Source of the DNA: Bog-473 sp963783965
GTDB lineage: Bacteria; Actinomycetota; Acidimicrobiia; Acidimicrobiales; RAAP-2
Direction: 5' to 3'
NCBI GenBank assembly: GCA_963783965.1
Contig: CAWAPQ010000004.1
Coordinates: 186,001-250,000 of the forward strand
Length of the DNA stretch: 64,000 bases
The notes below the pieces were generated by a model. It had not been told where the DNA came from. It made no database searches and saw only the letters and a program-made list of their open reading frames with translations. Position 1 is the stretch's first letter; every line of letters begins with the position of its first letter. This document shows, piece by piece, positions 25,312 through 33,736 of the stretch. The position numbers and the translations under genes are program-made.

Positions 25312-26751
25312 TCAGCCCCGGTCGGGCCGGAGCGTGGGGAAGGCGATGACCTCGCGGATGTTGGCGACGTCGCCGAGCAACATCAACAACCGGTCAACGC
25401 CGAGCCCGAACCCCGACGTCGGGGGCAACCCGTACTCGAGCGCGCGGAGATAGTCCTCGTCCACCACCGCGGACTCCTCGTCGTCACCGGCCCGGGCCTT
25501 GGCCGCCTGCTCCTCGAAGCGGGCGCGCTGGTCGTCGGGATCGATGAGCTCGGTGAACCCGTTGCCCAGTTCGCGGCCCGCCACCACGGGCTCGTAGCGC
25601 TCGACGAGCCCGGGCCCGTCGCGGTGGCGGCGCGCCAGCGGCGACACCTCCGCCGGATAGTCGATGACGAAGACGGGACCCCACAGCTCGGTCTCGGTGG
25701 TCTTCTCGTAGATCTCGAGCAAAATCTTGCCCGGTCCCCAGTCCGCCTCGACCTCGATGCCCACCTCGGCCGCCACCCGGGCCAGCTCCTCGCGGGGCGA
25801 GCGCACGTCGAGCGCGAAGCCCGTCGCCTCGGCGATGAGCTCGCTCATGGTGGCGCGGCGCCACGGGGTCGTGAGATTGAGGTCGCGCCCGCCGTAGGTC
25901 AGCTTGGTCGTCCCCAACACGTCCTGTGCCAGGCCGGCCACCAGTTCCTCGAAGACCACCATGGTGTCGGTGTAGTCGGCGTAGGCCTGATAGAGCTCGA
26001 GCGTCGTGAACTCGGGGTTGTGGCGCGGCGAGGTCCCCTCGTTGCGGAAGCTGCGACCGATCTCGAACACCTTGTCGAAGCCGCCGACAACCAGCCGCTT
26101 GAGGTAGAGCTCCGGAGCGACGCGCAGGTAGAAGTCGGTGTCGAACGTGTTGTGGTGCGTCACGAACGGGCGCGCCGTGGCGCCGCCGGCGATGGGGTGC
26201 AGCAACGGCGTCTCGACCTCGACGAAGCCCTGCTCCCACAGGCGCCGGCGCATGTGGCGCACGACGTCGCTCCGCATCTGCAGCAGCTGACGCGTGCGCT
26301 CGTTGGCCCACAGGTCGACCTCGCGTTGGCGGTAACGCGTCTCGACGTCACTCACGCCGTGCCACTTGTCGCCGAAGCTGCGCCGCGCCTCGGCCAGCAA
26401 CACCCACTCCTTGACCAAGACCGAGAGCTCGCCGCGCCGGGTGCGCACGACCTCGCCCGTGGCGCCGACCCAGTCGCCGAGATTCAGCCTGGCGAACTCC
26501 TCGAAGTGCTCGGTCACGGCGGCGCGGGCGAAGAGCTGAATGGCGCCCGATGCGTCACGCAACTCGCCGAAGGCCGCCTTGCCCTGATTGCGCAGCAGCA
26601 TGACGCGGCCGGCCACCCCGACGGTGACGCCGGACTCCTCGCCCGGGGCGAGCGCCGACCAGGCCTCCACAACGGCCGCTGTCTCGTGCGTGCGGTCGAA
26701 ACGGTAGGGGATCTCACCCGACGCCGACTGGCCCTGGGGCTCCTCGCTCAT
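25312..26751 (-). CDS. lysS: Lysyl-tRNA synthetase, class II
   Basis: This complete 479-residue class II enzyme has the N-terminal OB-fold anticodon domain (VTVGVAGRVMLLRNQGKAAF), motif 1 with FVEVETPLLHP, motif 2 with FEIGRSFRNEGTSPRHNPEFT, and motif 3 with GFGLGVDRLLMLL. It charges tRNA-Lys. The ATG at 26751 overlaps the coaX stop by 4 bp. It is last in the leftward coaX-panD-panC block, as in mycobacteria. Confidence 0.96.
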   Translation of the reverse strand: MSEEPQGQSASGEIPYRFDRTHETAAVVEAWSALAPGEESGVTVGVAGRVMLLRNQGKAAFGELRDASGAIQLFARAAVTEHFEEFARLNLGDWVGATGEVVRTRRGELSVLVKEWVLLAEARRSFGDKWHGVSDVETRYRQREVDLWANERTRQLLQMRSDVVRHMRRRLWEQGFVEVETPLLHPIAGGATARPFVTHHNTFDTDFYLRVAPELYLKRLVVGGFDKVFEIGRSFRNEGTSPRHNPEFTTLELYQAYADYTDTMVVFEELVAGLAQDVLGTTKLTYGGRDLNLTTPWRRATMSELIAEATGFALDVRSPREELARVAAEVGIEVEADWGPGKILLEIYEKTTETELWGPVFVIDYPAEVSPLARRHRDGPGLVERYEPVVAGRELGNGFTELIDPDDQRARFEEQAAKARAGDDEESAVVDEDYLRALEYGLPPTSGFGLGVDRLLMLLGDVANIREVIAFPTLRPDRG

Positions 26752-27599
26752 GAAGGAACGTTGCGCTCGTACACGATGCGCAAGCCGTGCAGGGTCAACC
26801 AGGGCTCCACGTGCTCAATGGTGTCCGAATACGGCGCGATGAGCGAACTGAAGCCTCCCGTGGCCACCACGGTCGCCGGGCCGAGCTCTTCCATGAAGCG
26901 CCGGGCCAGCGAGTCGACCAGTCCGGCGAAGCCGTACAGCGTGCCCGACTCAATCGACTCCACGGTGGAACGGCCGATCACGCTGCGCGGCTCGACCAGT
27001 TCGACCCGCCGCAACGCGGCGGCCGACTGGTACAGGGCGTCGAGGCTGACGCCCACGCCGGGCGTGATGGCGCCACCCATGTACTCGCCGTTGGCGCTGA
27101 TGGCCTCCACCGTCGTCGCGGTGCCCATGTCGACCACCACGCAGGGGCCGCCGTAGAGGTCGTAGGCACCGACCGCGTCGGCGATGCGATCGGCGCCGAC
27201 CTCCTTGGGGTTGTCGTACAGGATCGGCATCCCGCTCTTGGTCCCGGGCCCGAGCACGACGCTGGGCAGAGCGGAGAACCAGCGCGACGCCATTTGGCGG
27301 AGTTCTGCGGTCACGTGGGGCACGGAGGAGCAGACCGCGATCCCCGAGACCGACGTGGAGATGTCGAGGCCCTCGAGGTCCAGCAGCTGCGTGAGGAGGA
27401 CCGCGTGCTCGTCGGGAGTGCGACTCGGCACGGTGGAGAGGCGCCAGTGATGGGTGAGCCCGCGCGGCGCCGTCGGGTCCAGCTCGGTCCCGATGCCGAC
27501 GCCGACGCTCTCCTCCGGCGCCACGGAGTCCTTGTCCGCGTTCGGGGCGTAGAGGCCGATCACCGTCTCGGTGTTGCCGACGTCGATCATGAGGAGCAC
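26748..27599 (-). CDS. coaX: Type III pantothenate kinase
   Basis: The 283-residue ASKHA-fold kinase phosphorylates pantothenate, the first step of CoA synthesis. It shows LLMIDVGNTETVIGLY (phosphate loop), GADRIADAVGAY and VVDMGTATTVEA with the catalytic aspartates. An insertion of about 25 residues after residue 20, rich in acidic residues, is longer than in common homologues. It sits in a pantothenate/NAD operon with panC, panD, nadB and nadC. Confidence 0.93.
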   Translation of the reverse strand: MLLMIDVGNTETVIGLYAPNADKDSVAPEESVGVGIGTELDPTAPRGLTHHWRLSTVPSRTPDEHAVLLTQLLDLEGLDISTSVSGIAVCSSVPHVTAELRQMASRWFSALPSVVLGPGTKSGMPILYDNPKEVGADRIADAVGAYDLYGGPCVVVDMGTATTVEAISANGEYMGGAITPGVGVSLDALYQSAAALRRVELVEPRSVIGRSTVESIESGTLYGFAGLVDSLARRFMEELGPATVVATGGFSSLIAPYSDTIEHVEPWLTLHGLRIVYERNVPS

Positions 27600-27602
27600 G
27601 GC

Positions 27603-28508
27603 TCAGTCCCCTCCGGCCGCCGTGTGGTCCGTTTCCGCGGTGGTCCAGAGCAGGTCGAGCCCCAGATCGAGCACCGGGGCCGAGTGGGTCAGTGCGCCCA
27701 CCGAAATCCGGTCCGGGCCCGCCGCGGCGTAGGCGCCGATGGTGGCCAGCGTCACATTGCCGGACACCTCGGTGAGGATCGGCCCGGACGCGTCCATGTG
27801 TGCCACCGCGATCGCCTCGACGACGGTCCCCGGATCCATGTTGTCGAGCAGCACGGCGTCCGCGCCCGCCCGGGCGGCCTGCGCCGTCTGGTCGAGGGTG
27901 TCGCACTCAATCTCGACCAGGCGTCCCGGCCACAGCGTGCGGGCCCGGCCCACCGCGTCGGCGATGCTGGTCCCGGCCAGGTGGTTGTCCTTCACCAGAA
28001 TGGCGTCGGACAGTCCGGCGCGGTGATTGGTCCCGCCGCCGGCGCGCACGGCCGCCTTCTCCAGCACGCGCAGTCCGGGCGTCGTCTTGCGCGTGTCGAG
28101 CACGGCCACCGACGGGTTGCTCTCGTGTGCGGCATGGACGAACTGCGCCGTGAGCGTCGCCACACCGGACAGCCGCCCCAGGAAGTTCAGCGCGGTGCGT
28201 TCGGCCGTGAGGATCGGTCGCAGCGGGCCGGCGAGCTCCAACAGCGTGTCGCCGGCCGCCAACTCGTCCCCGTCGGCGGCCCGCCAACGCAGGTCGATCT
28301 CGGGGCCGACGCGCCGGAACGTCTCGGTGGCGCACTCGCGACCCGCCAGCACACCGGGGCGCCGGGCGCGCAGCGCGAACTGGGCCCGCACGTCCTCGGG
28401 CACCAGCGCCGCCGTGAGGTCCCCCTCCGGGCCGAGGTCTTCGGAGAGGGCGCGGTCGACGGCCTCGCGCACGGCCCGGGCGTAGGTCTCCTCGTCGAGC
28501 TCACCCAC
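27603..28508 (-). CDS. nadC: Nicotinate-nucleotide pyrophosphorylase (quinolinate phosphoribosyltransferase)
   Basis: The enzyme turns quinolinate and PRPP into nicotinate mononucleotide, completing de novo NAD synthesis with NadB. Motifs are EDLGPEGDLTAALV, ERTALNFLGRLSGVAT, LDTRKTTPGLRVLEK, GGGTNHRAGLSDAILVKDNH and VLLDNMDP. I chose GTG 28508, preceded by CAGGGGGGGACC, over GTG 28523; it gives 301 residues and an 8-bp overlap with nadB. It is 3 bp from coaX. Confidence 0.94.
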   Translation of the reverse strand: MGELDEETYARAVREAVDRALSEDLGPEGDLTAALVPEDVRAQFALRARRPGVLAGRECATETFRRVGPEIDLRWRAADGDELAAGDTLLELAGPLRPILTAERTALNFLGRLSGVATLTAQFVHAAHESNPSVAVLDTRKTTPGLRVLEKAAVRAGGGTNHRAGLSDAILVKDNHLAGTSIADAVGRARTLWPGRLVEIECDTLDQTAQAARAGADAVLLDNMDPGTVVEAIAVAHMDASGPILTEVSGNVTLATIGAYAAAGPDRISVGALTHSAPVLDLGLDLLWTTAETDHTAAGGD

Positions 28509-30147
28509 GGTCCCCCCCTGCACCGGCGACCCCGCCGTGGACGAGCCGCCGCCGCCACGACGGTTCGACGGCGGGATACTCGCGCCGGGCGTGGGCGCCC
28601 CGGCTCTCGGTGCGGGCCAGCGCCGACGCCAGCAGCGCGTCGGCCAACCGGAGAAGGTTCGCCAGCTCGCCGGCGGCCACCGACGCCGACGGGTCCCCGA
28701 GCACGGAGCCCGCGTCCTCCACGACGGCGCGGGCGCCGGCCAGAGACTCGGCGCTGCGGACCACCCCAGCGCCGCGCGTCATGGCGCGCTGCACCGTGTC
28801 GCGCAGCTTGGTCACATCGACGCCCGGCCACCGCTCCGGGTCCGGCGGCGACGGCGTGGCCGACGCCCCCAGCACGGTGCATCCGATGCCGTCGATCGGC
28901 TCCTCACCGAGCACCGCGCGCAGGGCGCCGCTCGGCTCCGGACTGATGGCGCCCGACGGGATGCGCTCGGCCAGGCGGGCCCCGAACACCATGCCCTCGA
29001 GCAACGAATTGGAGGCCAGGCGGTTGGCGCCGTGCACCCCGGTGCACGCCACCTCTCCCACCGCCCACAGCCCGGGCAGCGCCGTGGCACCCCACAGGTC
29101 CGTCACCACGCCGCCCGAGAGGTGATGGGCCGCCGGCGCGATGGGCAACCAGTCCGTCTGGGGGTCCAGCCCGATGGAGGAAAGCGACGCCGCAATCGTC
29201 GGGAAGCGCGCCGAGAAGCGCTCCAGCCCCGTGGCGTCCAACCACATGTGGTCCACCCCCTGCTCGGCCATGCGGGCCGCCATGGCGCGGCTCACCACGT
29301 CCCGGGGCGCCAGCTCGTCGACGAAGCGCTCGCCGTCCCGGTCGCGCAGGAGCGCGCCGTGGCCGCGCAGTGCCTCGGAGAGCAGCGGGCGGGGCATGGC
29401 CGGGTGGTGCAGCGCGGTGGGGTGGAACTGCACGAACTCGACGTCCGCCGTCGGGACACCGGCCCGCAACGCCATGGCCACGCCGTCGCCCGTGGACTCG
29501 GGTGGGTTGGTGGTCACCGAGAAGAGCTGGCCCGCGCCGCCCGTGGCCAGCACGACATGGTCCGCCCGAATGGCGACGGGCCCGCCGACCGCGCCCGGCG
29601 GCAGGGCCAGCACGCCCCTGCAGCGTCCGCCCTCCACCAGCAGATCGAGGGCGAACCATCCCTCGAGCACGGCGCTGGCCGAGCGGTAGGTGGCGTCGAC
29701 GAGCGCCCGTTCCACCTCGGCCCCGGTGGCGGCGCCGCCGGCGTGCACCACGCGGGGACGGGAGTGACCACCTTCGCGGGCGAGCGCCAGCAGCCCGGTG
29801 GCCTCGCGGTCGAACTCGACCCCGAGGGCGATGAGCTCGTGCACACGCCCGGGCCCCTCGTCGACGAGGATGCGCACCGCCTCCTCGTCGCACAGGCCCG
29901 CCCCGGCCGCCAGTGTGTCGGCGAGGTGCAGATCGGTCGAGTCCTCGTCGGCGCCGAGCACCGCCGCCACACCGCCCTGGGCCCAGCGCGTGGCCGACTG
30001 GGAGAGCACGCCCTTGGTGAGTACCCCGAGGGAGAGCGACGGGGACGGCCCACCCGGGCCGGCCAGCCGCACCGCGGCCGACAGTCCGGCGACGCCGCTT
30101 CCGAGGACCAGGACGTCGAATGGTCCGGGCGGGGCCCCGGTGGTCAC
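28501..30147 (-). CDS. nadB: L-aspartate oxidase
   Basis: The 548-residue FAD enzyme oxidises L-aspartate to iminoaspartate for quinolinate synthesis. It has the N-terminal dinucleotide motif VLVLGSGVAGLSAAVRLA, the substrate-loop segment SATRWAQGGVAAVL, FVQFHPTAL, the flavin domain HHLSGGVVTDLWGATALPGL and GANRLASNSLLEG, and a C-terminal helical domain. The partner NadA is not in this window, although nadC follows. The GTG at 30147 overlaps panD by 4 bp. Confidence 0.94.
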   Translation of the reverse strand: MTTGAPPGPFDVLVLGSGVAGLSAAVRLAGPGGPSPSLSLGVLTKGVLSQSATRWAQGGVAAVLGADEDSTDLHLADTLAAGAGLCDEEAVRILVDEGPGRVHELIALGVEFDREATGLLALAREGGHSRPRVVHAGGAATGAEVERALVDATYRSASAVLEGWFALDLLVEGGRCRGVLALPPGAVGGPVAIRADHVVLATGGAGQLFSVTTNPPESTGDGVAMALRAGVPTADVEFVQFHPTALHHPAMPRPLLSEALRGHGALLRDRDGERFVDELAPRDVVSRAMAARMAEQGVDHMWLDATGLERFSARFPTIAASLSSIGLDPQTDWLPIAPAAHHLSGGVVTDLWGATALPGLWAVGEVACTGVHGANRLASNSLLEGMVFGARLAERIPSGAISPEPSGALRAVLGEEPIDGIGCTVLGASATPSPPDPERWPGVDVTKLRDTVQRAMTRGAGVVRSAESLAGARAVVEDAGSVLGDPSASVAAGELANLLRLADALLASALARTESRGAHARREYPAVEPSWRRRLVHGGVAGAGGDRG

Positions 30148-30536
30148 GCCGGTTCGGTCAGCGTGAGCTCGGCATCGAGGTGGGCCGACACCTCGTCGAT
30201 CACCCGGTTGCGCCCGTCGACGTGGACGACGCGGGGCACGTAGGCCTCGAGCTCGGCCTGCTCGTAGTCGGCGTAGGTGATGATGATCACCTTGTCACCC
30301 GGCTGCACCAGGCGCGCCGCCGCACCGTTCAAGCAGACCTGGCCGCGCTCGCCTTCGATGGCGTAGGTCTCGAAGCGCGCCCCGTTGTCGATGTCGAGGA
30401 CGGTGACCTGCTCGTAGGGAAGGATGTCGGCCAGGGCCAGCAGCTCGGTGTCGATGGAGACCGAGCCGACGTAGTGCAGGTTGGCCCCGGTGACGGTGGC
30501 CCGGTGGATCTTGGATTTCATCATCCGGCGGCGCAT
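30144..30536 (-). CDS. panD: Aspartate 1-decarboxylase proenzyme
   Basis: This protein has about 130 residues. Choosing ATG 30536 (MRRRMMKSKIHRATV) aligns residue for residue with E. coli PanD. It puts the self-cleavage site Gly24-Ser25 in YVGSVSID exactly where expected, yielding the pyruvoyl group. It makes beta-alanine for pantothenate. It follows panC with a 4-bp gap and overlaps nadB by 4 bp. Two later ATGs (30524, 30521) are less likely. Confidence 0.95.
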   Translation of the reverse strand: MRRRMMKSKIHRATVTGANLHYVGSVSIDTELLALADILPYEQVTVLDIDNGARFETYAIEGERGQVCLNGAAARLVQPGDKVIIITYADYEQAELEAYVPRVVHVDGRNRVIDEVSAHLDAELTLTEPA

Positions 30537-30540
30537 CGGC

Positions 30541-31467
30541 TCATCCGATCCTCTCCAGTTGGCGCACCGTCGTCGGTGCGACAGGTACGGCATTGACATC
30601 GTCGGCCGTCACCAGGGCGGCACTGTTGTCGATCAGCCTGACCGGGCCCACCTGGGCGGCGATCAGCAGGCGCAGCGACCCCTCGTCGGTGACCGTGGCC
30701 ACCTCGTCGAGGGTGTCGGCCTCGACGAGGACGGCGTAATCGAGGGCCACCAGCGGCTCGGCGGCGACGACGGCCTCCATGGCGCGGGCCACCGCACCGC
30801 CCGAACGCTCCCCGTCGGCCAGGGCGGCGCGGCCGGCGGCCAGGGCCTGCGAGAGGACGATGGCGGCGCGGCGCTCGGTGGCGGAGAGCCGGACGTTGCG
30901 GCTGGACAGGGCCAGGCCGTCGGCCTCACGCACGATGGGGCAGCCGACGACCTGCACCGGGAGGGACAGCTCGCGCGCCATGCGTCGCACGACGGCCAGC
31001 TGTTGGAAGTCCTTCAAGCCGAAGTAGGCCCGGCACGGACCGGCGATCGTGAACAGCTTCGCCACCACCGTGGCCACACCGTCGAAGTGCCCCGGCCGGG
31101 ACGCGCCCTCCCAGACCTCGCTCACGCCGCGCACGGACACAGTGGTCGAAGGGGCGGTGGGCCACGACGGGTACATCTCGGCCACGCTCGGGACGAAGAC
31201 GACATCGACGCCCGATGCGGCGCACACCTCGAGGTCGCGCTCCAGGGTCCTCGGATAGTGCGCGATGTCCTCGGGGTCGCCGAACTGCAGCGGGTTCACG
31301 AAAATGCTGACGGCCACCGCGTCGCACTCCGCCCGGGCCCGGGTCATCAGCGAGGTGTGTCCCTCGTGCAGCGCGCCCATGGTGGGCACCAGCCCGACCA
31401 CCCCGCCGGCGGCGCGAGCCCGGTCCAGCACGGCGCGACAGGCGGCGACGGTTTCGGCGACCTCCAC
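30541..31467 (-). CDS. panC: Pantoate-beta-alanine ligase (pantothenate synthetase)
   Basis: The 308-residue enzyme condenses pantoate and beta-alanine with ATP. Motifs are VPTMGALHEGHTSLMTRAR (the HxGH nucleotidyl motif), IFVNPLQFG, FGLKDFQQLAVVRRMARELS and SSRNVRLS. The GTG at 31467 lies 9 bp after the DUF2520 gene. panD is directly downstream, so both halves of pantothenate assembly are together. Confidence 0.96.
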   Translation of the reverse strand: MEVAETVAACRAVLDRARAAGGVVGLVPTMGALHEGHTSLMTRARAECDAVAVSIFVNPLQFGDPEDIAHYPRTLERDLEVCAASGVDVVFVPSVAEMYPSWPTAPSTTVSVRGVSEVWEGASRPGHFDGVATVVAKLFTIAGPCRAYFGLKDFQQLAVVRRMARELSLPVQVVGCPIVREADGLALSSRNVRLSATERRAAIVLSQALAAGRAALADGERSGGAVARAMEAVVAAEPLVALDYAVLVEADTLDEVATVTDEGSLRLLIAAQVGPVRLIDNSAALVTADDVNAVPVAPTTVRQLERIG

Positions 31468-31476
31468 CGTGCCCTC

Positions 31477-32310
31477 CTACACCCTCGCCGGCTCGGCCGG
31501 CACCGTCTCGGCCCGCACCGTCTCGGCCAATACCGTCTCGGCCAATACCGTCTCGGCCAATACCGTCTCGCCCGGCACTGGCTCGGCCGCCGGGCGGGCG
31601 TCCTCGTGGGCGAGGCGGGTGGCCAACGCGGCCCCGGCCTGGTAGCCGGCGCGCTCGGACTCGGGCAGTGCGTCGAGATGGCGACTGAGGGTGGCCCAGT
31701 CGCCCCGGCGGGCCGGTCCGGTCAGGGCAGGGCCCGCCCCCAACGCAGCCACGTCGTCGACGGCGGCCCGGGTCAGCGGCAGGAAGGACTCGAGGTCGAG
31801 CCCGACCGAGGCGGCGACCCGTTCGACCTGTCCCAGCAGTGCCACCACGTGGTTGGCCGCGATGCAGGCGGCGGCGTGGTAGGCGGCGCGGTCGTCGTCG
31901 GCCACCTCGACCACGCGCCCGCCGAGACTGGTGACGACGTCGCGAGCCAGCGCCGCGCCGGCCACGGCGAAGGTGACGCCCGAGCAGAGCCGGGCCGCCC
32001 CGACCTCGCCGTTGGGCAGCGGCACCAGGGGGTGCACGGCCGCCCGGAGCGGATGGGGCGCCAGGACGTCGAGCCCGAGCGAGCCCGACAGATGGGCCAC
32101 GGTCGTGCCCGGCGACGGGACGACCGCCGCCGCCGCCTCGGCCACGGCGTCGTCGGGGGTGGCGATGACGAGCAGGTCGACCCCCGCGGCGGCGCGCGCG
32201 AACTCGTCGTGGCGCCCGAGGAAACCGGCGAACGCCCAGCCGCGCGCGGACAGCGCGGCGGCCAAAGACGTGCCGGCCCGACCGGGACCGATGATCCGGA
32301 TGGAGTGCAT
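31477..32310 (-). CDS. Rossmann-like / DUF2520 oxidoreductase-like protein
   Basis: The 277-residue protein begins IRIIGPGRAGTSLAAALS, a dinucleotide-binding loop, and continues with VIATPDDAVAEAA and a helical DUF2520 domain containing YHAAACIAANHVVALL. A homologue sits immediately upstream of panC in M. tuberculosis (Rv3603c). The fold resembles ketopantoate reductases and prephenate-type dehydrogenases, so a reductase role in pantoate supply is plausible but untested. The C-terminus is a run of LAETV repeats from a 15-bp DNA repeat. The ATG at 32310 has an AGGAGGTCAG site. Confidence 0.8.
   Translation of the reverse strand: MHSIRIIGPGRAGTSLAAALSARGWAFAGFLGRHDEFARAAAGVDLLVIATPDDAVAEAAAAVVPSPGTTVAHLSGSLGLDVLAPHPLRAAVHPLVPLPNGEVGAARLCSGVTFAVAGAALARDVVTSLGGRVVEVADDDRAAYHAAACIAANHVVALLGQVERVAASVGLDLESFLPLTRAAVDDVAALGAGPALTGPARRGDWATLSRHLDALPESERAGYQAGAALATRLAHEDARPAAEPVPGETVLAETVLAETVLAETVRAETVPAEPARV
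31501..31575. repeat. Five tandem 15-bp repeats in the DUF2520 gene
   Basis: The unit taccgtctcggccaa (with caccgtctcggcccg variants) repeats five times in phase with the reading frame, encoding A/P-ETV-type pentapeptides (LAETV) near the C-terminus. The three inner copies are nearly identical, as in a copy-number-variable minisatellite. It lies after the folded domain, so length change would be tolerated. Confidence 0.85.
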
Positions 32311-32379
32311 CTGACCTCCTTCGGCGTTCCAGCCCCTTGCGGGTGCCGTTCGCCTACAGACGATCGAAGATAACGACGC

Positions 32380-32862
32380 CTACAGACTACCCACAGTGAC
32401 GACCTCCCCACCAGCGGCCCTGAGCTGCTCCGATGTCACAAGGTCGGGGGCGAGGTCGGCCAGCGGCTGCACCACGAAGCGCCGCTCCCACAGGCGGGGG
32501 TGCGGGACGACGAGGTCCTCGTCGTCGAGCTGCCACCCCTCCACCCAGAGGACGTCGGCGTCCAGTGTCCGCGGCCCCCAGCGGACCGTGCGCACCCTGC
32601 CGGCCGCCGCCTCCAGGGCGCGGCAGCGCTCCAGCAGCGCCCGGGGCGGGTCCGACGTCGAGAGCTCCACCACCAGGTTCAGGTAGGCGTCCTGGCCGTC
32701 GGGACCGCCGACGGGCTCGGTCTCGTAGAGCGGCGACACGCCCACGACGTCGCCCGCCGCCCGCAACCCCTCGACCGCCTGACGCAAGAAGGCGCGCCGG
32801 TCGCCCAGGTTGGAGCCCAGCCCGATGAAGGCACGCCACGGGGGCGGTGCCGGTACGGCCAT
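32380..32862 (-). CDS. folK: HPPK: 6-hydroxymethyl-7,8-dihydropterin pyrophosphokinase
   Basis: The 160-residue enzyme has FIGLGSNLGDRR at the start, SPLYETEPVGG, RWGPRTLDADVL with the metal-binding aspartates, and VPHPRLWERRFVVQPL. It activates the pterin for FolP. The ATG at 32862 overlaps the folB stop by one base (TGATG). It is the last gene of the folate group, 69 bp before the DUF2520 gene. Confidence 0.95.
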   Translation of the reverse strand: MAVPAPPPWRAFIGLGSNLGDRRAFLRQAVEGLRAAGDVVGVSPLYETEPVGGPDGQDAYLNLVVELSTSDPPRALLERCRALEAAAGRVRTVRWGPRTLDADVLWVEGWQLDDEDLVVPHPRLWERRFVVQPLADLAPDLVTSEQLRAAGGEVVTVGSL

Positions 32863-33224
32863 CAGCGGGCGCGCCGCACCCTGACCCCGGTCGAGCCCAC
32901 GTCGAGGGCCAGCGGCGGGCGAAGCTTGCGCACCGTGACCTCGACGGCTTCCAGTCTGGGGTCCAGAATCAGCAGCGCGCTGGCCAGACGCCCGGCCAGC
33001 GCTTCGAGGAGGCGATAGGAGCGGCCACCCACCACGTCGGCCGCGGCCTGGGCCAGCGCGCCGTAGTCGACGGTGTCGGCCAGGTCGTCGCTCTGCTGGG
33101 CCGCCTCCATGTCGACCCAGGCCACCACGTCAACGGAGAAGGGCTGGGCCCGGTCCCGCTCCTCGGGGAGCACGCCGTGGGTCCCCGTCACCCGCAGGTC
33201 ACGGATCTCGATCCGGTCGGTCAC
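32862..33224 (-). CDS. folB: Dihydroneopterin aldolase
   Basis: The 120-residue tunnelling-fold enzyme has IEIRDLRVTGTHGVLPEER with the catalytic-site residues, DTVDYGALA and SYRLLEALAGRLA (the conserved Glu). It cleaves dihydroneopterin to hydroxymethyl-dihydropterin and glycolaldehyde. The GTG at 33224 overlaps the upstream phosphatase-like gene by 4 bp. Confidence 0.95.
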   Translation of the reverse strand: MTDRIEIRDLRVTGTHGVLPEERDRAQPFSVDVVAWVDMEAAQQSDDLADTVDYGALAQAAADVVGGRSYRLLEALAGRLASALLILDPRLEAVEVTVRKLRPPLALDVGSTGVRVRRAR

Positions 33225-33736
33225 TGCGCCTGTCCGCGCGAGGGCATGCCTTCCAGCTCGGAGAGCAGCTCTCGGCCGGGCTCACCCATGGCGTGCCCGA
33301 CGACGTTCTCGACCAGGGCCACCGCCTGCGGCTGGTTGCCGATCCGCTCCGACCATACGAGGTACCCCGCCAGCACGCCCATGACCCGGTCCCCCAGTTC
33401 GTCCTGGTGCACCAGGATGCGCAGCCCGGAGGCCAGGGAGTCGTCGATGTCCTTGTAGCAGGCGGCGAGGACGGGCCGGGGGTCCCCTGTCCGCTCGAGG
33501 GGATAGTGGGCCCAGGCCAGCCCCTCCTCGTCGTACGCCGACAGGTTGTGCGGGGAGGACAGCAGCGAGACGATGCGCCCGAACCCCTGCACACGCAGCC
33601 AGATGATCTCCTCCTGGCGCCGTACCCGGCGGTGGTTGACGGAGAATCCGCCCGGTCGCTCGCTGACGGCCAGGTGATCGGTGATCACCCAGGTGAAGTT
33701 GCGCGGCGGAATGCCGGCGGCCCACTTGCCCTTCAT
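33221..33736 (-). CDS. Dual-specificity-phosphatase-like protein lacking the catalytic cysteine
   Basis: This 171-residue protein comes from ATG 33736, overlapping the folP stop by 4 bp. It follows the small tyrosine-phosphatase pattern: ITDHLAVSERPGG, then a strand GFGRIVSLLSSPHNL, AYDEEGLAWAHYPL, and a P-loop-like turn ILVHQDELGDRVMGVLAGYLV. The loop should read HC-x5-R but is His110-Gln111-x5-Arg117, so the nucleophile is gone. It may bind a phosphate ligand or protein without hydrolysing it. Its place between folP and folB, coupled by overlaps on both sides, suggests a role tied to folate or pterin synthesis; function is not known. Confidence 0.75.
   Translation of the reverse strand: MKGKWAAGIPPRNFTWVITDHLAVSERPGGFSVNHRRVRRQEEIIWLRVQGFGRIVSLLSSPHNLSAYDEEGLAWAHYPLERTGDPRPVLAACYKDIDDSLASGLRILVHQDELGDRVMGVLAGYLVWSERIGNQPQAVALVENVVGHAMGEPGRELLSELEGMPSRGQAQ

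Noticed and set aside
31501..31575. CRISPR or iteron origin
   Set aside because: They are short head-to-tail 15-bp copies with no spacers, inside a coding region and with no replication gene nearby.
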